From: Glaciecola sp. UBA2563
Lineage (GTDB): Bacteria; Pseudomonadota; Gammaproteobacteria; Enterobacterales; Alteromonadaceae
DNA length: 15,937 bases
Reading direction: 5' to 3'
Assembly: GCA_002340325.1 (NCBI GenBank)
Contig: DDLV01000111.1
Span: 1-15,937, forward strand
The notes beneath the pieces were generated by a model that was not told the origin of the DNA, did no database searches, and saw nothing but the letters and a program-made list of their open reading frames with translations. The position numbers and the translations under genes were made by a program. Shown in pieces: positions 13,948 to 15,937 of the stretch (positions are counted from its first letter, which is position 1; each line of letters begins with the position of its first letter).

Positions 13948-15937
13948 TTGAAATCGAGTGGCAATCGAACCGCAACAGAATCTAATGTATGCAAAAGTAG
14001 CTACAAGCATGATACTGCTTTTGAGTACGCGCAAGCCGAGAAGAAGGCAACGTGGTATCTCGGGCGTATAAAAGCATTAGCGCAAGAACCTAATACACTA
14101 AAAAGACTGCACGTAGATTTTAACGATTTTTGGAAAGAGCAAAGTAAAGGCGCATTTATCTCTAATCAACGCCGTCGTAAATTGATGCAAAGTGTTGAAG
14201 GCGGTGAAATAGGGACTTGGAATTTTCTGCAAAAGTTAAATGCTCGCAAAGAGCTTGATAGTTATCTAACAAAGACCATTTCATATTTGTATTTGCGCGA
14301 TTTAGGTATGGATTTAAGCCAATCTGCTGCGCGGCAAAAAGTCGAAAGCACAGTCTCCTCAATAATCAAGAAGGTTGAAAAAAGTCAAAGTGCCAACACC
14401 TCTTCTGACGAAAAAGACGAAATTTTTTTGCAACCATGGATTGCAAAAAAACAATATCAACCGGCCTATTATTGGCTAATGCTGAGACTTTCTGCATTAA
14501 AACATCAGCTCGATGATCAACTTGAAAACCAAGATGGATTGAGAAAGCTCGTAAAGGTTGTTGCCGGCATTATGATGCATCACTTTGTCGTTCGCCCGAC
14601 ATCGCAGTCCACCAAACAAGCAAAGCAAGAAAGCCCTGAAGATATCATGACAATCGTTCAACTGGGCTATGCCTATGGGCTTACGTATCCTTTTGTTGAT
14701 GATTTGCTTGATGCTGATTCATTTCTATCCGATGCGGACAAAACCGTTTTTACAGAGTGTCTAAGACAAACGCTTAGCACTGGAAAAGTCGCTGACTATC
14801 CGCACTTTGAAAACGATTCGAAACACTTATCATTTGTTTACGAAGAACTAAAGTGGGCATTTGAGTTTATCCAAGAGACACTGCCTGAAAAACAAAAGCG
14901 CGCTTTCTTTTTGCGAGCAAGCGTCTTCTTTGAATCGCAGTCGATCGATCGAGAAAGGGCGTTAGATAAAGCAAACGATTACTCGCTTAATGATTTATTA
15001 ATCTCCGTTATTTTAAAATCATCATCATCTCGATTAATCAGCCGTGACCTTGTTACCGACGTAAAAGACCATAATTTTGATTACCGCACGTTTTGTTTCG
15101 GTATCTACAATCAATTTAACGATGATATCAAAGACATCGATGAAGATATCGCCGCTAACAATGTAACGCCTTACACGTGGTTTTTGACGGTAAGGAAGTC
15201 AAATCAAAATGTTGAAAATCCATATTCATACTATTGGGCCGTTTTGTATTTCCTTGTTTATGAAGTGTATAAAGACAATACGTACATAAAGTATCTGTTT
15301 TTTGAAAGAACAGTAAACGCCCATAAGTCGGTACTGCAAAGCCGCGGTCTTAATGGCTACAAGAGATTGCGTGTAGATTTACTACATACAACAAACAAGG
15401 CATTTGACGAAGCATTCACTCAGCATGTTATTGAAGATAAGCAAGACGTTTGGTTTGATAAGCTTGTGAGTAAGGAAGTGTCTCATTGGATGCAGACAAG
15501 GCGAGAGCAATCTGCATCCTTTAAGTCTGCATATTCTGCTATTAAAGATGAAATAAACACGCAATTACATATCAATCCTCAAAGCCGTTTTCATCATGGT
15601 AAGCTGCATGAGGTCGCCAACTATGCCGTTGGGGCAGGTGGGAAGCGTATACGGGGTGTAATTGCAACGACGCTAGGACGAGATCTCTATGGATTTGATA
15701 AACCGCAGCGCGAAGCGGTGAATCAACTTTTAGAATATATGCATTCTGCCTCTCTCATTTTCGACGATTTACCCTCGCAAGACAATGCATCAATGAGACG
15801 AGGCGTGCCGTCAACTCACACGCAATTCAAAAGTGTTGCTAAAGCCGAACTCGGCGCTGTATTTTTGATGATGAAGGCGATTGAAGTGCAGTCGAGCATT
15901 GATTGTCACCCGCCAAAAGCGGTATTGGCGAGTATTA
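13948..15937 (+). CDS. Polyprenyl synthase with a large N-terminal isoprenoid-synthase-like domain (partial, runs off the window)
   Basis: A frame of 663 codons stays open to the window end. It starts at TTG 13948, five bases after GGAGG (13938-13942); no other start fits as well. The C-terminal part is an unmistakable trans-isoprenyl diphosphate synthase (FPP/GGPP synthase type): GGKRIRG (564-570), first Asp-rich motif D606-D607-LPSQ-D612 and RRG (617-619). Such enzymes are normally about 300 residues and begin shortly before GGKRIRG, yet here about 540 residues precede it. That N-terminal part is helical and carries FVDDLLDAD (D251, D252, D255) and NQFNDDIKDIDED (D392, D393, D396), which resemble Asp-rich Mg-diphosphate sites of class I isoprenoid synthases. 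A tandem fusion is therefore likely, perhaps making and then using a prenyl diphosphate. Terpene or carotenoid synthesis is possible, but the neighbours downstream are not visible. Confidence 0.82.
   Translation, partial: MKSSGNRTATESNVCKSSYKHDTAFEYAQAEKKATWYLGRIKALAQEPNTLKRLHVDFNDFWKEQSKGAFISNQRRRKLMQSVEGGEIGTWNFLQKLNARKELDSYLTKTISYLYLRDLGMDLSQSAARQKVESTVSSIIKKVEKSQSANTSSDEKDEIFLQPWIAKKQYQPAYYWLMLRLSALKHQLDDQLENQDGLRKLVKVVAGIMMHHFVVRPTSQSTKQAKQESPEDIMTIVQLGYAYGLTYPFVDDLLDADSFLSDADKTVFTECLRQTLSTGKVADYPHFENDSKHLSFVYEELKWAFEFIQETLPEKQKRAFFLRASVFFESQSIDRERALDKANDYSLNDLLISVILKSSSSRLISRDLVTDVKDHNFDYRTFCFGIYNQFNDDIKDIDEDIAANNVTPYTWFLTVRKSNQNVENPYSYYWAVLYFLVYEVYKDNTYIKYLFFERTVNAHKSVLQSRGLNGYKRLRVDLLHTTNKAFDEAFTQHVIEDKQDVWFDKLVSKEVSHWMQTRREQSASFKSAYSAIKDEINTQLHINPQSRFHHGKLHEVANYAVGAGGKRIRGVIATTLGRDLYGFDKPQREAVNQLLEYMHSASLIFDDLPSQDNASMRRGVPSTHTQFKSVAKAELGAVFLMMKAIEVQSSIDCHPPKAVLASI

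Overview
The window looks like an accessory, insertion-sequence-littered stretch of a moderately AT-rich gammaproteobacterial chromosome. An Alteromonadales- or Moraxellaceae-like marine host is my guess from IS types and codon use; I cannot name the genus. No tRNA, rRNA, CRISPR array, integrase or replication origin was seen.

Left edge (1-2356): a frameshifted IS91-family transposase remnant cut by the window edge, then a leftward half-length LtrA-like membrane protein, then a gene-free stretch with a perfect 20-bp inverted repeat.

Stress or detoxification regulon (2357-7493, rightward): bicupin, TetR-family repressor, short-chain dehydrogenase, exported alpha/beta hydrolase with an Asp nucleophile, dihydrolipoyl-dehydrogenase-like flavoprotein, and a 55-residue cysteine-containing peptide. 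The first three each follow a near-identical control cassette: two copies of an 18-bp palindrome (consensus near ATCTACCTATTAGTAGAT) around one promoter. The TetR protein very probably controls its own gene and the whole set. A hairpin-plus-T-tract between the dehydrogenase and the hydrolase may set the level of the distal genes. The substrate is unknown; the enzymes suggest reactive electrophiles such as epoxides, aldehydes or quinones.

Candidate new system (7546-12107, leftward): an 1151-residue protein with an N-terminal serine alpha/beta hydrolase, a membrane segment, the Ala/Gln-rich linker typical of prokaryotic conflict STAND proteins, about 15 WD40-like blades and the family's usual C-terminal tail, but no NTPase. 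Downstream lies a 186-residue single-pass membrane protein whose frame continues past one TAG for 75 more codons. This is the best candidate here for an undescribed, possibly antiviral, membrane-acting system.

Mobile wreckage (12197-13333): an IS3-family element with recognisable ends, its orfB interrupted by an N-terminal IS110-family fragment, about 350 bp of orfB missing and no target duplication.

Right edge (13334-15937): about 600 bp without a convincing gene, then a rightward gene running off the window. Its C-terminal part is a canonical trans-polyprenyl synthase, and it is preceded by about 540 residues carrying two further Asp-rich motifs, suggesting a tandem isoprenoid-synthase fusion.
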